From positions 34,803-98,802 of the forward strand of contig CAJOIV010000002.1 of the NCBI GenBank assembly GCA_905234665.1: a DNA stretch of 64,000 nt, in the 5' to 3' direction. The translations under genes were made by a program, and so were the position numbers. Each line of letters starts with the position of its first letter. Positions within the stretch are counted from its first letter, which is position 1. This stretch comes from an uncultured Bacteroidales bacterium. Lineage in GTDB: Bacteria; Bacteroidota; Bacteroidia; Bacteroidales; P3. The notes beneath the pieces are model-generated. The model was not told the origin of the DNA. It did no database searches and was given only the letters and a program-made list of their open reading frames with translations. Below, piece after piece: positions 56,328-64,000 of this stretch.

Positions 56328-57580
56328 CAGTAGCCGTATTTCTGTCCCCAGTGGGCGCGGAGCTGGCGGCGGGTCTCCTCCTCGCGTGGGTTCTGGCCGG
56401 GTTCGTAGAACTTGGTGCCGCGCAGGGCGTCGGGGAGGAACTCCTGGTCGACGAAGTTGCCCTGGTAGTCGTGGGCGTACTTGTATCCGTCGCCGTAGCC
56501 CAGCTGCTTCATGAGCTTGGTGGGGGCGTTGCGGATGTGCAGGGGGACGGGGAGGTCGCCCGTCTGACGTACCGCCTGCTGGGCGTTGTTGAGGGCCATA
56601 TATGTGCTGTTGCTCTTGACGGACGAGGCGAGGTAGACGGCGCACTGCGAGAGGGTGAGGCGGCATTCGGGGTAGCCTATCTGGGTGACAGCCTGGAAGC
56701 AGGCGTTGGCCAGGAGGAGGGCGTTGGGGTTGCTGTTGCCGATATCCTCGGAGGCGAAGATGAGCATGCGGCGGGCAATGAAGACGGGGTCCTCGCCGCC
56801 CTCAATCATGCGGGCCAGCCAGTAGACGGCGGCGTTGGGGTCGCTGCCTCGCATGGACTTGATGAATGCCGAGATGATGTCGTAGTGCATCTCGCCCAGC
56901 TTGTCGTAGAAGGCAAGGTTCTGCTGGATGACCTCGGTGACGTTGGCGTTGGCGAGGGTGATGCTGGTGCCGCCAGTGCGCCCAACCACCAGCTCGATGG
57001 CGTTGAGGAGCTTTCGGGCGTCGCCGCCCGAAATGCGGAAGAGCGCCTCGGTCTCCTTGACTTCGACGGTGATGCCTTGCGAGGCATAGTGTCGCACGGC
57101 ACTGTCGATGAGCTGCTGCATTTCCTCCACGCCGAAAGCCTTGAGGACATAGACCTGGCAGCGTGAGAGGAGGGCGGGGATGACCTCGAAGGAGGGGTTC
57201 TCGGTGGTGGCGCCGATGAGGGTCACCACGCCGCGCTCGACAGCGCCGAGGAGGGAGTCCTGCTGACTCTTGCTGAAACGGTGGATTTCGTCGATGAAGA
57301 GGATGGCGCCCTCTTCCTTCTGAGCCTTGTCGATGACCTCGCGCACCTCCTTGACCCCGCTGCTGATGGCGCTGAGGGTGTAGAAGGGACGGCTGAGGGT
57401 CTTGCTGATGACGGAGGCGAGGGTGGTCTTGCCGATGCCGGGAGGTCCCCAGAAAATCATGGAGGGGATACGTCTGCTCTCGATGAGCGTCCGCAACACG
57501 GCGCCGGGCCCCACGAGGTGTTTCTGCCCGATGTAGTCGTCCAGCGTCTCGGGACGCAATATCTCCGCCAAAGGTCTCAT
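56327..57580 (-). CDS. rarA: Replication-associated recombination protein A
   Basis: 417-residue AAA+ ATPase (RarA/MgsA/WRNIP1) acting at stalled replication forks. N-terminal [20 protein letters not shown], Walker [13 protein letters not shown] near 46, Walker [17 protein letters not shown] near 92, sensor [13 protein letters not shown] near 117. The C-terminal tetramerisation part has [20 protein letters not shown] and the typical ending [18 protein letters not shown]. Start overlaps queA by 4 nt. Confidence 0.96.
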   Translation of the reverse strand: MRPLAEILRPETLDDYIGQKHLVGPGAVLRTLIESRRIPSMIFWGPPGIGKTTLASVISKTLSRPFYTLSAISSGVKEVREVIDKAQKEEGAILFIDEIHRFSKSQQDSLLGAVERGVVTLIGATTENPSFEVIPALLSRCQVYVLKAFGVEEMQQLIDSAVRHYASQGITVEVKETEALFRISGGDARKLLNAIELVVGRTGGTSITLANANVTEVIQQNLAFYDKLGEMHYDIISAFIKSMRGSDPNAAVYWLARMIEGGEDPVFIARRMLIFASEDIGNSNPNALLLANACFQAVTQIGYPECRLTLSQCAVYLASSVKSNSTYMALNNAQQAVRQTGDLPVPLHIRNAPTKLMKQLGYGDGYKYAHDYQGNFVDQEFLPDALRGTKFYEPGQNPREEETRRQLRAHWGQKYGY

Positions 57581-58638
57581 ACTATCAGCATCGCGTCGCC
57601 GTAGGTGGAGAACTTATACTTCTCGCGGATGGCGAGTTCGTAGGCTTTCATGATAAGTTCGGGACCGCCGAAAGTGCTGGCCATGATGAAATGGGAGGAG
57701 CGGGGATGGTGGAAGTTGGTGACCATCATGTCGGGCAGCGAGAAGTGGTAGGGCGGGAAGATGAAGCGGTTGGTCCAGCCGTCGTAGGCACTGATCTTGC
57801 CGGGGATGGTGACGGCGCTTTCGAGGGCGCGCATGGTGGTGGTGCCCACGACGCAGAGCTTCTTGCCGTCGGCCTTGGCCTTCATGATGGTGTCGCAGAC
57901 GGACTGCGAGATGTGCATCTCCTCGGCATCCATGCGGTGCTTGGAGAGGTCCTCGACCTCGATCTCCTTGAAGTTGCCGATGCCGCAGTGAAGGGTCAGT
58001 TCCTGCCAGACGACATCCTTAATCTCCAGACGTTTCATCAGCTCGCGGCTGAAATGGAGACCCGCGACGGGAGCGGCCACGGCGCCTTCGACCTTGGCAA
58101 AGAGGGTCTGGTAGCGCTCGGCGTCGATATTCTCGATGTTGCGGAGGGCCTGGATTTCGTCGGGCAGCGGGGTGTGTCCGAGGCTGCGGATGTGCTTGAC
58201 AAACTCTTCGTGGGTGCCGTCGAAGAGGAAACGGACGGTGCGGCCGCGGGAGGTGGTGTTGTCGACGACTTCGGCGACGAGGGACTCGTTGGGGCCGAAA
58301 TAGAGTTTGTTGCCGATGCGGATTTTGCGGGCGGGGTCGACGACGACGTCCCACAGACGCATATCGCGGTTGAGTTCGCGCTGGAGGAAGACCGTGATTC
58401 TGGCGCCGGTCTTCTCCTTCTCGCCATAGAGGAGGGCGGGGAAGACTTTTGTGTTGTTGGCCAGGACCACGTCGCCCGGATTGACGAACTCGATAAAGTC
58501 CTTGAAGATACGGTGTTCAAACTCGCCGCTGTCGCGGTGGACGACCAGCATGCGGCATTCGTCGCGTTGTTTGGAGGGTTTCTCGGCGACGAGTTCCCTG
58601 GGGTAGGTGAAATTGAAATAGGATAATTTTGTGTCCAC
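57577..58638 (-). CDS. queA: S-adenosylmethionine:tRNA ribosyltransferase-isomerase
   Basis: Penultimate step of queuosine synthesis, transferring ribosyl from SAM to preQ1 in tRNA, 353 residues. Typical blocks: [20 protein letters not shown] at the N-terminus, [20 protein letters not shown] near 70, [17 protein letters not shown] near 185, [20 protein letters not shown] near 220, and the C-terminal [19 protein letters not shown]. First gene of the queA-rarA-acetyltransferase-ABC-F unit; a well-formed promoter lies 80-110 nt upstream. Confidence 0.97.
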   Translation of the reverse strand: MDTKLSYFNFTYPRELVAEKPSKQRDECRMLVVHRDSGEFEHRIFKDFIEFVNPGDVVLANNTKVFPALLYGEKEKTGARITVFLQRELNRDMRLWDVVVDPARKIRIGNKLYFGPNESLVAEVVDNTTSRGRTVRFLFDGTHEEFVKHIRSLGHTPLPDEIQALRNIENIDAERYQTLFAKVEGAVAAPVAGLHFSRELMKRLEIKDVVWQELTLHCGIGNFKEIEVEDLSKHRMDAEEMHISQSVCDTIMKAKADGKKLCVVGTTTMRALESAVTIPGKISAYDGWTNRFIFPPYHFSLPDMMVTNFHHPRSSHFIMASTFGGPELIMKAYELAIREKYKFSTYGDAMLIV

Positions 58639-58716
58639 GTTATTATTGCTTGTGAATATTGTTGCTTGAGGGGATTTTGTTGTGTCTGCCAGTGATGGAT
58701 TGCGTCAATTCGGCTG

Positions 58717-58747
58717 CAAAGATACGAAATTCGGGAGGCGATGTCAA
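58717..58747 (-). promoter_or_regulatory. Promoter of the queA operon
   Basis: Minus-strand TTGAC (58743-58747), ~19-nt spacer, TATCTTTG (58717-58724). The leader is about 75 nt to the queA ATG. The remainder of 58639-58818 shows nothing else. Confidence 0.82.
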
Positions 58748-58818
58748 GTTTTTTAACTTTTGGAGGGAAAAATAGTTTGCAAGGGCTTAAGGTCTAAGGC
58801 ACTTGGAAATGGACGATT

Positions 58819-60030
58819 TTAACATACGGACTGCTTTTCTTGGGGTGGACCGGCCACGACATGAAGGAGGTCGGAGGGGTTCAGGTATTGGCGGGCGACG
58901 CGGAGGATGTCGGAGGGAGTGGTTGTCTCCAGGGCGTCGAGGAAGTAGTCGAAGAAACGGCTGTCGAGGGCGGTGGTGGCCAGCTGGCGGTGGCGTTCGG
59001 CAAGCTCGAAGATGCCGTCGATGGAACGGAGATGGTCGCCGCGGAGGTAGTTGCATACGCGGTGGAGTTCGTCGGGGGAGACGCGTTCGTCGCAGAGGCG
59101 GCGGATCTCGGCGTCGACCTGTACGAGAGAGTCGGCGGCGGCATCGGGAGCCACGTCGGCGGTGATGTAAAAGACGATGCAGCCGCGGAGGATCTGGATG
59201 CGGCTGTTGATGCCGTAGGTGTAGCCTTTGTCCTCGCGGAGGTTGCTCATGAGGCGGGATCCGAAATAGCCGCCAAGCAGAGTGTTGAGGATCATGAATC
59301 TGTAGCAGTCGGGGTCGTCCCAGCGGAATGGGAGGATGCGGCCGACGCGGAGGGAGGCCTGGGTGGCGGAGGGGAGGGTGACGGCCATGGGGGCCGCAGG
59401 GATCGGGGCTAGGCTGTCCGATGGCGGCAGGGGCGGTTGGGCGGGAGTGGCGCTGCTGCAGAGGGGCAGGGAGTCGTTGACGAGGGCGACGAGGGCGTCG
59501 TCGACATTGCCGGCAAGGGTGATTTGGGCCTCGGGGAGGCGGTAGCGGTCTCGCCAGAAGGCAGTGACCGTGTCGGGGGTGAGACGGTCGACATCCTCGG
59601 GCGTGGCGTAGACGCCGAGGGGATGACGGGGTCCGAAGAGGGTCTGATACCAAAGGTTGCGTGCCACGAGGGAGGTCTTGCGGGCATTCTCTTCCAGCTG
59701 CTGGCGGCGCTTGCTGACGTAGGCATCGAAGAGGCTGGGGGTGAGCAGGGGCTGCTCGACAATCTCACGCACGAGGGGAAGGAGTTCCCCGGCATAGCGG
59801 CGCAGAAAGTAGAAGGAGAGGCAGGAAGTGGAGGTGTCGGCCGAGCGTTCGAGGATGATGCCACGGAAGTCGAGGAAGTCTGCCACGTCGGCGGCCGACC
59901 GTCTGGCAGTGGCCTCGCCGATGAGGCGTTCAGCGGCATGGGCCACAGAAGGCTGCGGCTGGTAGCGGCTGCCGGCCTCGAAGGTGAGGTCGAGTTTGAC
60001 GAGGGGGGTGGAGGTGTTGGGAAAGGTCAT
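58819..60030 (-). CDS. M16 peptidase homologue lacking the zinc motif
   Basis: 403 residues from ATG 60030, 8 nt after the receptor stop. M16B fold: LVKLDLTFEAGSRYQPQPS, then long helices (ELLPLVREIVEQPLLTPSLF), GPRHPLGVYATPEDVDRLTP, and the second half with RFMILNTLLGGYFGSRLMSN-type active-site-support motif and YLRGDHLRSIDG. The zinc site HxxEH is replaced by HAAERL near residue 30, so the second His is missing. It is likely a non-catalytic subunit or a structural homologue. The usual ~20 N-terminal residues before LVKLDL are also shortened; a start inside the receptor end is possible. Confidence 0.85.
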   Translation of the reverse strand: MTFPNTSTPLVKLDLTFEAGSRYQPQPSVAHAAERLIGEATARRSAADVADFLDFRGIILERSADTSTSCLSFYFLRRYAGELLPLVREIVEQPLLTPSLFDAYVSKRRQQLEENARKTSLVARNLWYQTLFGPRHPLGVYATPEDVDRLTPDTVTAFWRDRYRLPEAQITLAGNVDDALVALVNDSLPLCSSATPAQPPLPPSDSLAPIPAAPMAVTLPSATQASLRVGRILPFRWDDPDCYRFMILNTLLGGYFGSRLMSNLREDKGYTYGINSRIQILRGCIVFYITADVAPDAAADSLVQVDAEIRRLCDERVSPDELHRVCNYLRGDHLRSIDGIFELAERHRQLATTALDSRFFDYFLDALETTTPSDILRVARQYLNPSDLLHVVAGPPQEKQSVC

Positions 60031-60038
60031 GGGGGGAA

Positions 60039-62505
60039 TCAGAAGGTGGCGGTGAGTTTGACGTTGAGCTGACGTGCGGTCAGGTAGTTGGGGACGGCGT
60101 GGTAGATGGCGGTGTAGTCGGCGACCCAGATGAAGGAGACGACGTTGCGGTAGTTGAAGAGGTTGAAGACCTCGACGCCGAGGGAGAGGTCGGTGAAGAG
60201 TCGTCCAATGGCGGAGCGCCGGATGGCGTCGAAGCGTGTGAGCTGGACGGTGTTGCCCCAGTCGACACGGAAGTAGGGGGGCAGCTGGAACTGGTTGGTG
60301 AGGTCTTTCTGGTAGGGATATGTCACGGGGAGGCGTGAGCCGTAGACGAGGTTGAGGCTCATGCGCCACCAGGGGAAGGTGGGTATGTAGTCCTGAAGGA
60401 AGAGTTTGATGCTGAAGCGTTGGTCGGTGGGTCGACGGATCCAACCGTAGCCTTGGTTCTCCTGTGTCTGCATGAGGGAGAGAGAGAGCCAAGACTGGAG
60501 GCCGGGGACGAAGTCGCCGGTGGCGCGAAGGCTGAGGCCGGCAACATAGCCGACAGCATCCTGATCGGGGTTGTAGCGGATGCGGAGGTTGTCGATGGTG
60601 TAGGGTACGAGATGGGTGATGTACTTATAGTAGATGTCGGCGGTGAATTTAATGGGGATGGAGGCGATGTGGAGATTCCAGTCGAGGGCTGCGGCGGCCT
60701 GGTAGGAGCACTGGGGCGGGAGGCCGGCGAGGAGGGAGCCGTCGGGGCGGCGCATTTCGCGGTAGAGGTAGGGCTGCTGGTAGATGCCGGCGGCCAGACG
60801 GTAGAGGATATCGTTCTGGATATTGGGCTTATAGCTCAGCGAGAGGCGTGGGGATGCGAAGAGGGTCGGGGTCGAAGTGGAGGGAGGCTGCGGTATTGTA
60901 GGAGGTGCCGTAGGCCTGACAGCGTACGCCTGCCACGAGACGCCACTGTGCGAGGCGGCGCGACTCCCAAGCCACCTCGCGCTGGGCGTAGGCTGTGGCG
61001 CGGAGGGTGAGGATGCCGTTGTCGGCAGAGGCGAAGCGCTGCAGGAGAGGGTTGTAGGGGATGGTGTCGTCGAGCCCGGGGACGGGGTGCTGGGTGGGGA
61101 ACGCGTAGCCTGCGCTGTCGACCCATTTCCATTCGCGCAGCCTGTCGTGGACCTGCTCGGCCTGGGCTTTGAGTCCGAGGGTCCAGAGCCCCAGGGGGGC
61201 GTCGTGGGAGAAGCGCAGTTCGGTGGAGTAGATGCCCAGCCGGAGGTAGTTGCGGGCGTGCTCGAGGAAGGTGCCCACGCCGCGGTCGAAGCGGTTGGTG
61301 TCGCCGGTCTCGCCGAGGCCCACTTCGTAGAGGAAGTACTGGCTCTGGATGTCGTAGAGCTCCTGCTCGCGGTTGAGGTGGGCCGAGGTGGTCCAGCGGA
61401 GGCGGTATTTTGTGATTCCTGACTCGGGCGCGACGGGGTGCCAGTCGAGGGTGAAGGCCGCGAGGAGAGTGTTGTAGCGGTCGGTTTCGGCGCCATCGAA
61501 ATAGATGTTGAGGAGCAGCGACTCGTTGAAGCTTCCAAAAGAGACAGTGCTGCTCTCGGGGACGAGGCCGTAGATGTTGCGCGTCCAGATGGTGAGGAGG
61601 GAGAGGTCGAGGTTGTCGTTCACCTTGTAGCCCAGCACACCCTGGAGGTCGGTGTAGGAGGTTGTATAGGCCCCCTGGGTGGCCATGCTGTTGAAGAGGT
61701 AGCGGTTATTGTGGAGGCGGAAGCCCAGGCTGTACGAGAGCCTGTCGCCCACCCTGCCCTGGGCGGAGGCGCTGCCGCCGAGGAGGGAGGCCGAAAGGCG
61801 GAAACGGCGTTCGACGGGACGGGAGTAGAAGATGTCGAGCGCCGAGGAGAGTTTGTCGCCGTAGGTCGCGTCGAAGCCGCCAGGGGAGAACATGAGGTGG
61901 TCGACCATGTCGGGGTTGATGATGCTCATGCCTTCCTGCTGTCCGCTGCGCACCAGCTGGGGGCGATAGATTTCGACACCGTTGATATAGACGAGGTTCT
62001 CGTCGAACGAACCGCCGCGCACGGAGTACTGGGAGGAGAGCTCGTTGTTGGACGACACGTCGGGGAGGGTCTTGACGAGCGACTCGACCCCCTGCTGGGG
62101 TCCGAGGGTGTTTTCGAGCCTTTCGACGTCGATTTGCATGAAAGTCGAGGTGCGGATGCGTTCGTCCTTGACCTGCACCTCCTCGAGGGTTGTCGAAGCC
62201 GGCGTGAGTTCGCAGTCGAGCACCAGCACCTGGCCACCGCGCACACACACGCGGAACTCCCTCGGCTGATAGCCCACCGAGGAGAAGCGGAGGGTGACAG
62301 AGTCGGCCTCGCGGAGCTGGAGACGATAGCGTCCACGGGCGTCGGTGACCGTTCCCGAGGTCGTGCTGCCGAGGACTCCGATGTTTACAAACTCGACAGG
62401 GGCACCATCGGGCGTGCGCACTTCACCCCGCACAACTCCCTGGGCTTGAATGCTTACAGAGGTCAGCAGAAGGACGAGCAGAGTTATAATCCTTGTCTTG
62501 TTCAT
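60039..62505 (-). CDS. TonB-dependent receptor, interrupted by a one-base frameshift
   Basis: Outer-membrane TonB-dependent receptor, ~821 residues if joined. Signal peptide ends SVSIQAQ, then a carboxypeptidase-regulatory-like domain (RGEVRTPDGAPVEFVNIGVL), plug domain (SSQYSVRGGSFDENLVYING, VDHLMFSPGGFDATYGDKLS) and a 22-strand-type barrel ending QLNVKLTATF. The first frame stops at 60829 after LHFDP. The homologous barrel sequence LFASPRLSLSYKPN continues in the -1 frame. Removing one base from the four-C run (60868-60871 on the plus strand GGGG) restores HFDPTLFASPRLSLSY. It may be a sequencing or assembly error, a real inactivating shift, or a phase-variable tract. Confidence 0.9.
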
Positions 62506-62547
62506 TAAAAAATCACCTTTAACAACGCGGGAATGAAAAATAAATTG

Positions 62548-62555
62548 TATTTTTG
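62548..62555 (+). promoter_or_regulatory. -7 promoter box (TATTTTTG) for the MORN gene
   Basis: TTGTATTTTTGCAAAATC, 49 nt before the ATG at 62604. The 98-nt gap to the divergent receptor gene is AT-rich and may hold promoters in both directions. Confidence 0.65.
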
Positions 62556-62603
62556 CAAAATCTTTTTATCCGACACCTACGCATTCTAACACCCGGAAAA
62601 CAT

Positions 62604-63650
62604 ATGAAATTGAAGACTCTCATCCTCGCAATCGCCCTTCTCGGCACCGTTGCCGCGGGGGCGCAGAACACCATTGACAGCCAGGGCCGCCGCCAGGGGC
62701 CGTGGGTGAAGACCGACAAGCAGGGCGCCAAGATGTATGAAGGCACCTTCGTCGACGGCCTTGAGACAGGCACCTTCACCTACTATTATGCCGACGGCAC
62801 GGTGCGGATACGCAACACCTACACGGTGCCCGGCAAAGTGTGCAGCCACGAGGTGTACGACCCCAAGGGGCGCCTGCTGGCCAAAGGCGAATACTACCAG
62901 AAGAACCGCAACGGACGCTGGGAGTTCTACAACGAGAAGGGCCGTCTGGTGAAAATCACCAACTACCGCATGGGTGTGCGCCATGGGATGCAGGCCACCT
63001 TCACCGCCTCGGGCGACACGGCCGAGGTGTGCAACTGGGACGACAACCACCGCCATGGCCGCTGGTGGAAACGCATCGGCAAGAATGGGTACGTCACCGT
63101 GCACTACAACCACGGCGCCCTTGAGGGCAAGATGGTTGAATACGACAACAGCGGCGCTCTCGTGCGAGACGGGTTCTACCAGAACGGCGACCGCAACGGA
63201 CACTTCCACCGCTACGAAGGCGGGCAGACCGTCGTCGACGAGGTCTGGAAGAGAGGCGATATGACCGACCGCTTTGTGCGCATCCTGACCCCCGAGCCCG
63301 AGATGGTCTCGATCTACGACATACTCTATATGGTGCCCCAAGGCAAGAAGAAGGTCATCATCTACCTCGAGAACGGCAACAAGATGACCGACTACGAGGG
63401 GAACGAGGACCTCTACCGGCACATCGGAAACGGGCGTTTCTCGCTTGTCAACCAAGAGGCGCGCATCATGGTGGCCACGGACCACATCATGGGCATCACC
63501 TTCGACGACGAGGGCCGCGAGACCCTCAAACTCGACCCCCGACCGGACTTCAGCATCTTCCCCGACGAAGACTGCAAGAAAATGCTGCACAGCCTGCAAC
63601 TGCAGAAACGCACGATGGAGGACGGCGGCGTCTTCGACTTTGAGCGATGA
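62604..63650 (+). CDS. Exported MORN/YwqK-repeat protein
   Basis: 348 residues from ATG 62604 (MKLKTLILAIALLGTVAAGAQ, signal peptide). Residues ~22-230 are MORN-type/YwqK repeats of ~23 residues, with G.W.(Y/F)(Y/H)..G.(L/K)....Y..G...G features: RRQGPWVKTDKQGAKMYEGT, NGRWEFYNEKGRLVKITNYR, NGHFHRYEGGQTVVDEVW. The C-terminal ~110 residues (PEPEMVSIYDILYMVPQGKK onward) are unrecognised. Such repeats often mediate protein or membrane contacts; the antitoxin label sometimes given to the family is not supported here. Its stop overlaps the mtaB start (ATGA). Confidence 0.82.
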   Translation: MKLKTLILAIALLGTVAAGAQNTIDSQGRRQGPWVKTDKQGAKMYEGTFVDGLETGTFTYYYADGTVRIRNTYTVPGKVCSHEVYDPKGRLLAKGEYYQKNRNGRWEFYNEKGRLVKITNYRMGVRHGMQATFTASGDTAEVCNWDDNHRHGRWWKRIGKNGYVTVHYNHGALEGKMVEYDNSGALVRDGFYQNGDRNGHFHRYEGGQTVVDEVWKRGDMTDRFVRILTPEPEMVSIYDILYMVPQGKKKVIIYLENGNKMTDYEGNEDLYRHIGNGRFSLVNQEARIMVATDHIMGITFDDEGRETLKLDPRPDFSIFPDEDCKKMLHSLQLQKRTMEDGGVFDFER

Positions 63651-64000
63651 GGATTGCCGCGCACACCCTGGGGTGCAAACTCAACTTTGCAGAGACCAGC
63701 CACCTCCTGCGCCGCATGGAACGGGAGGGCTATGAGGTTGTGGACTTCGGCGAGGAGGCCGACGTGTATGTCGTCAACACCTGCACGGTCACTTCGGTAG
63801 CCGAGAAGAAATGCCGCACGGCCATCCGGCAGGCCGTCCGCGCCAACCCGCAGGCCGTGGTGGCCGTCGTCGGGTGCTTCGCCCAGCGTGCCGCCGAAGC
63901 CATCGCCGCCACCGGCACCCGCGAAGTGGTCCTCACAGGCGTCAACACAGGCACCTTCGGGCTGCACCACGGCGAGCGGTTCATCGACCTCCTCCGGGGA
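63647..64000 (+). CDS. mtaB: tRNA t6A37 methylthiotransferase MtaB, internally deleted, 3' end outside window
   Basis: Visible 118 residues. The N-terminal UPF0004/MTTase domain is normal: HTLGCKLNFAETSHLL, DVYVVNTCTVTSVAEKKCR and VVGCFAQ carry the three Cys (10, 46, 77) of the auxiliary 4Fe-4S cluster. At residue ~83 the sequence passes directly from AQRAAE to AIAATGTREVVLTGVNTGTFG. In the family these stretches are separated by ~95 residues containing the radical-SAM CxxxCxxC motif. The junction reads AEAIAA, a sequence plausible at both ends, so recombination between short repeats or an assembly collapse could explain it. As written, the protein could not bind the radical-SAM cluster. Confidence 0.88.
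   Translation, partial: MRIAAHTLGCKLNFAETSHLLRRMEREGYEVVDFGEEADVYVVNTCTVTSVAEKKCRTAIRQAVRANPQAVVAVVGCFAQRAAEAIAATGTREVVLTGVNTGTFGLHHGERFIDLLRG

Overview
This 64 kb window comes from a Bacteroidales-type genome (Bacteroidota), probably an uncultured gut or rumen lineage; this is inferred from gene content only. Supporting signs are four proteins with Por/type IX secretion sorting domains at their C-termini, TAnnTTTG-type -7 promoter boxes, Bacteroidota-specific families (DUF3098, DUF3822, GWxTD, ORF6N, BspA-type leucine-rich repeats), and a sodium-pumping methylmalonyl-CoA decarboxylase operon of the kind used to make propionate from succinate. Most genes look GC-rich, with some AT-richer islands. 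No tRNA, rRNA, CRISPR array, intact prophage or insertion sequence was seen.

Layout. 1-2.6 kb: 3' end of sufB, a SpoU methyltransferase, an OmpH/Skp-like protein. 2.7-9.2 kb (minus): gltX, a glycosyltransferase, a lipid A acyltransferase, a GWxTD protein, a GH29 fucosidase. 9.4-17.5 kb: a secreted protein and a hypothetical on minus; then DUF4419, a hypothetical, a GroES-like gene and alaS on plus. 17.7-26.3 kb (minus): outer-membrane barrel with a structured leader, M28 peptidase, YfcC transporter, ORF6N, then CYTH-purC-rsmD-DUF3822 and a membrane-anchored protein. 26.5-31.9 kb (minus): mce, mmdA, a Cys-rich lipoprotein, an OadG-like subunit, biotin carrier, oadB. 32-34.7 kb: small membrane protein, AlaX, DUF4160/DUF2442 pair, lipoprotein, MazF-like toxin with its partner. 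34.8-41.2 kb (minus): giant FN3 surface protein, dxs, hypothetical. 41.5-49.4 kb (plus): dapD, lipoprotein, dnaN, ftsX-DUF3098-uppP-truB, secreted FN3 protein. 49.4-53.9 kb: BspA-like LRR protein with a second copy of the structured leader, HEPN/MNT pair, DUF4143 ATPase. 53.9-62.5 kb (minus): ABC-F, serine acetyltransferase-like protein, rarA, queA, M16 peptidase homologue, a frameshifted TonB-dependent receptor. 62.6-64 kb (plus): MORN/YwqK protein and the start of mtaB.

The most unusual property is a set of at least eight families of short palindromic or tandem-armed repeats. They fill intercistronic gaps, supply stop codons and C-terminal residues (recurring IEN ends), and sit in frame inside conserved housekeeping proteins: ABC-F (three families), TruB, UppP, the SpoU methyltransferase, GltX, and the signal peptides of an M28 peptidase and a lipoprotein. 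They resemble in behaviour the Rickettsia palindromic elements.

The second strong candidate for something undescribed is a ~285-nt leader RNA. It occurs twice (19.1-19.4 kb and 51.2-51.4 kb), each time before an outer-membrane or surface protein gene, with at least four helices that covary between copies and with a shared promoter type.

Other oddities are duplicated gene starts that precede unrelated genes (GroES-like/DUF4419, alaX/membrane protein), a mtaB lacking its radical-SAM CxxxCxxC region, and a 24-cysteine lipoprotein inside the decarboxylase operon.
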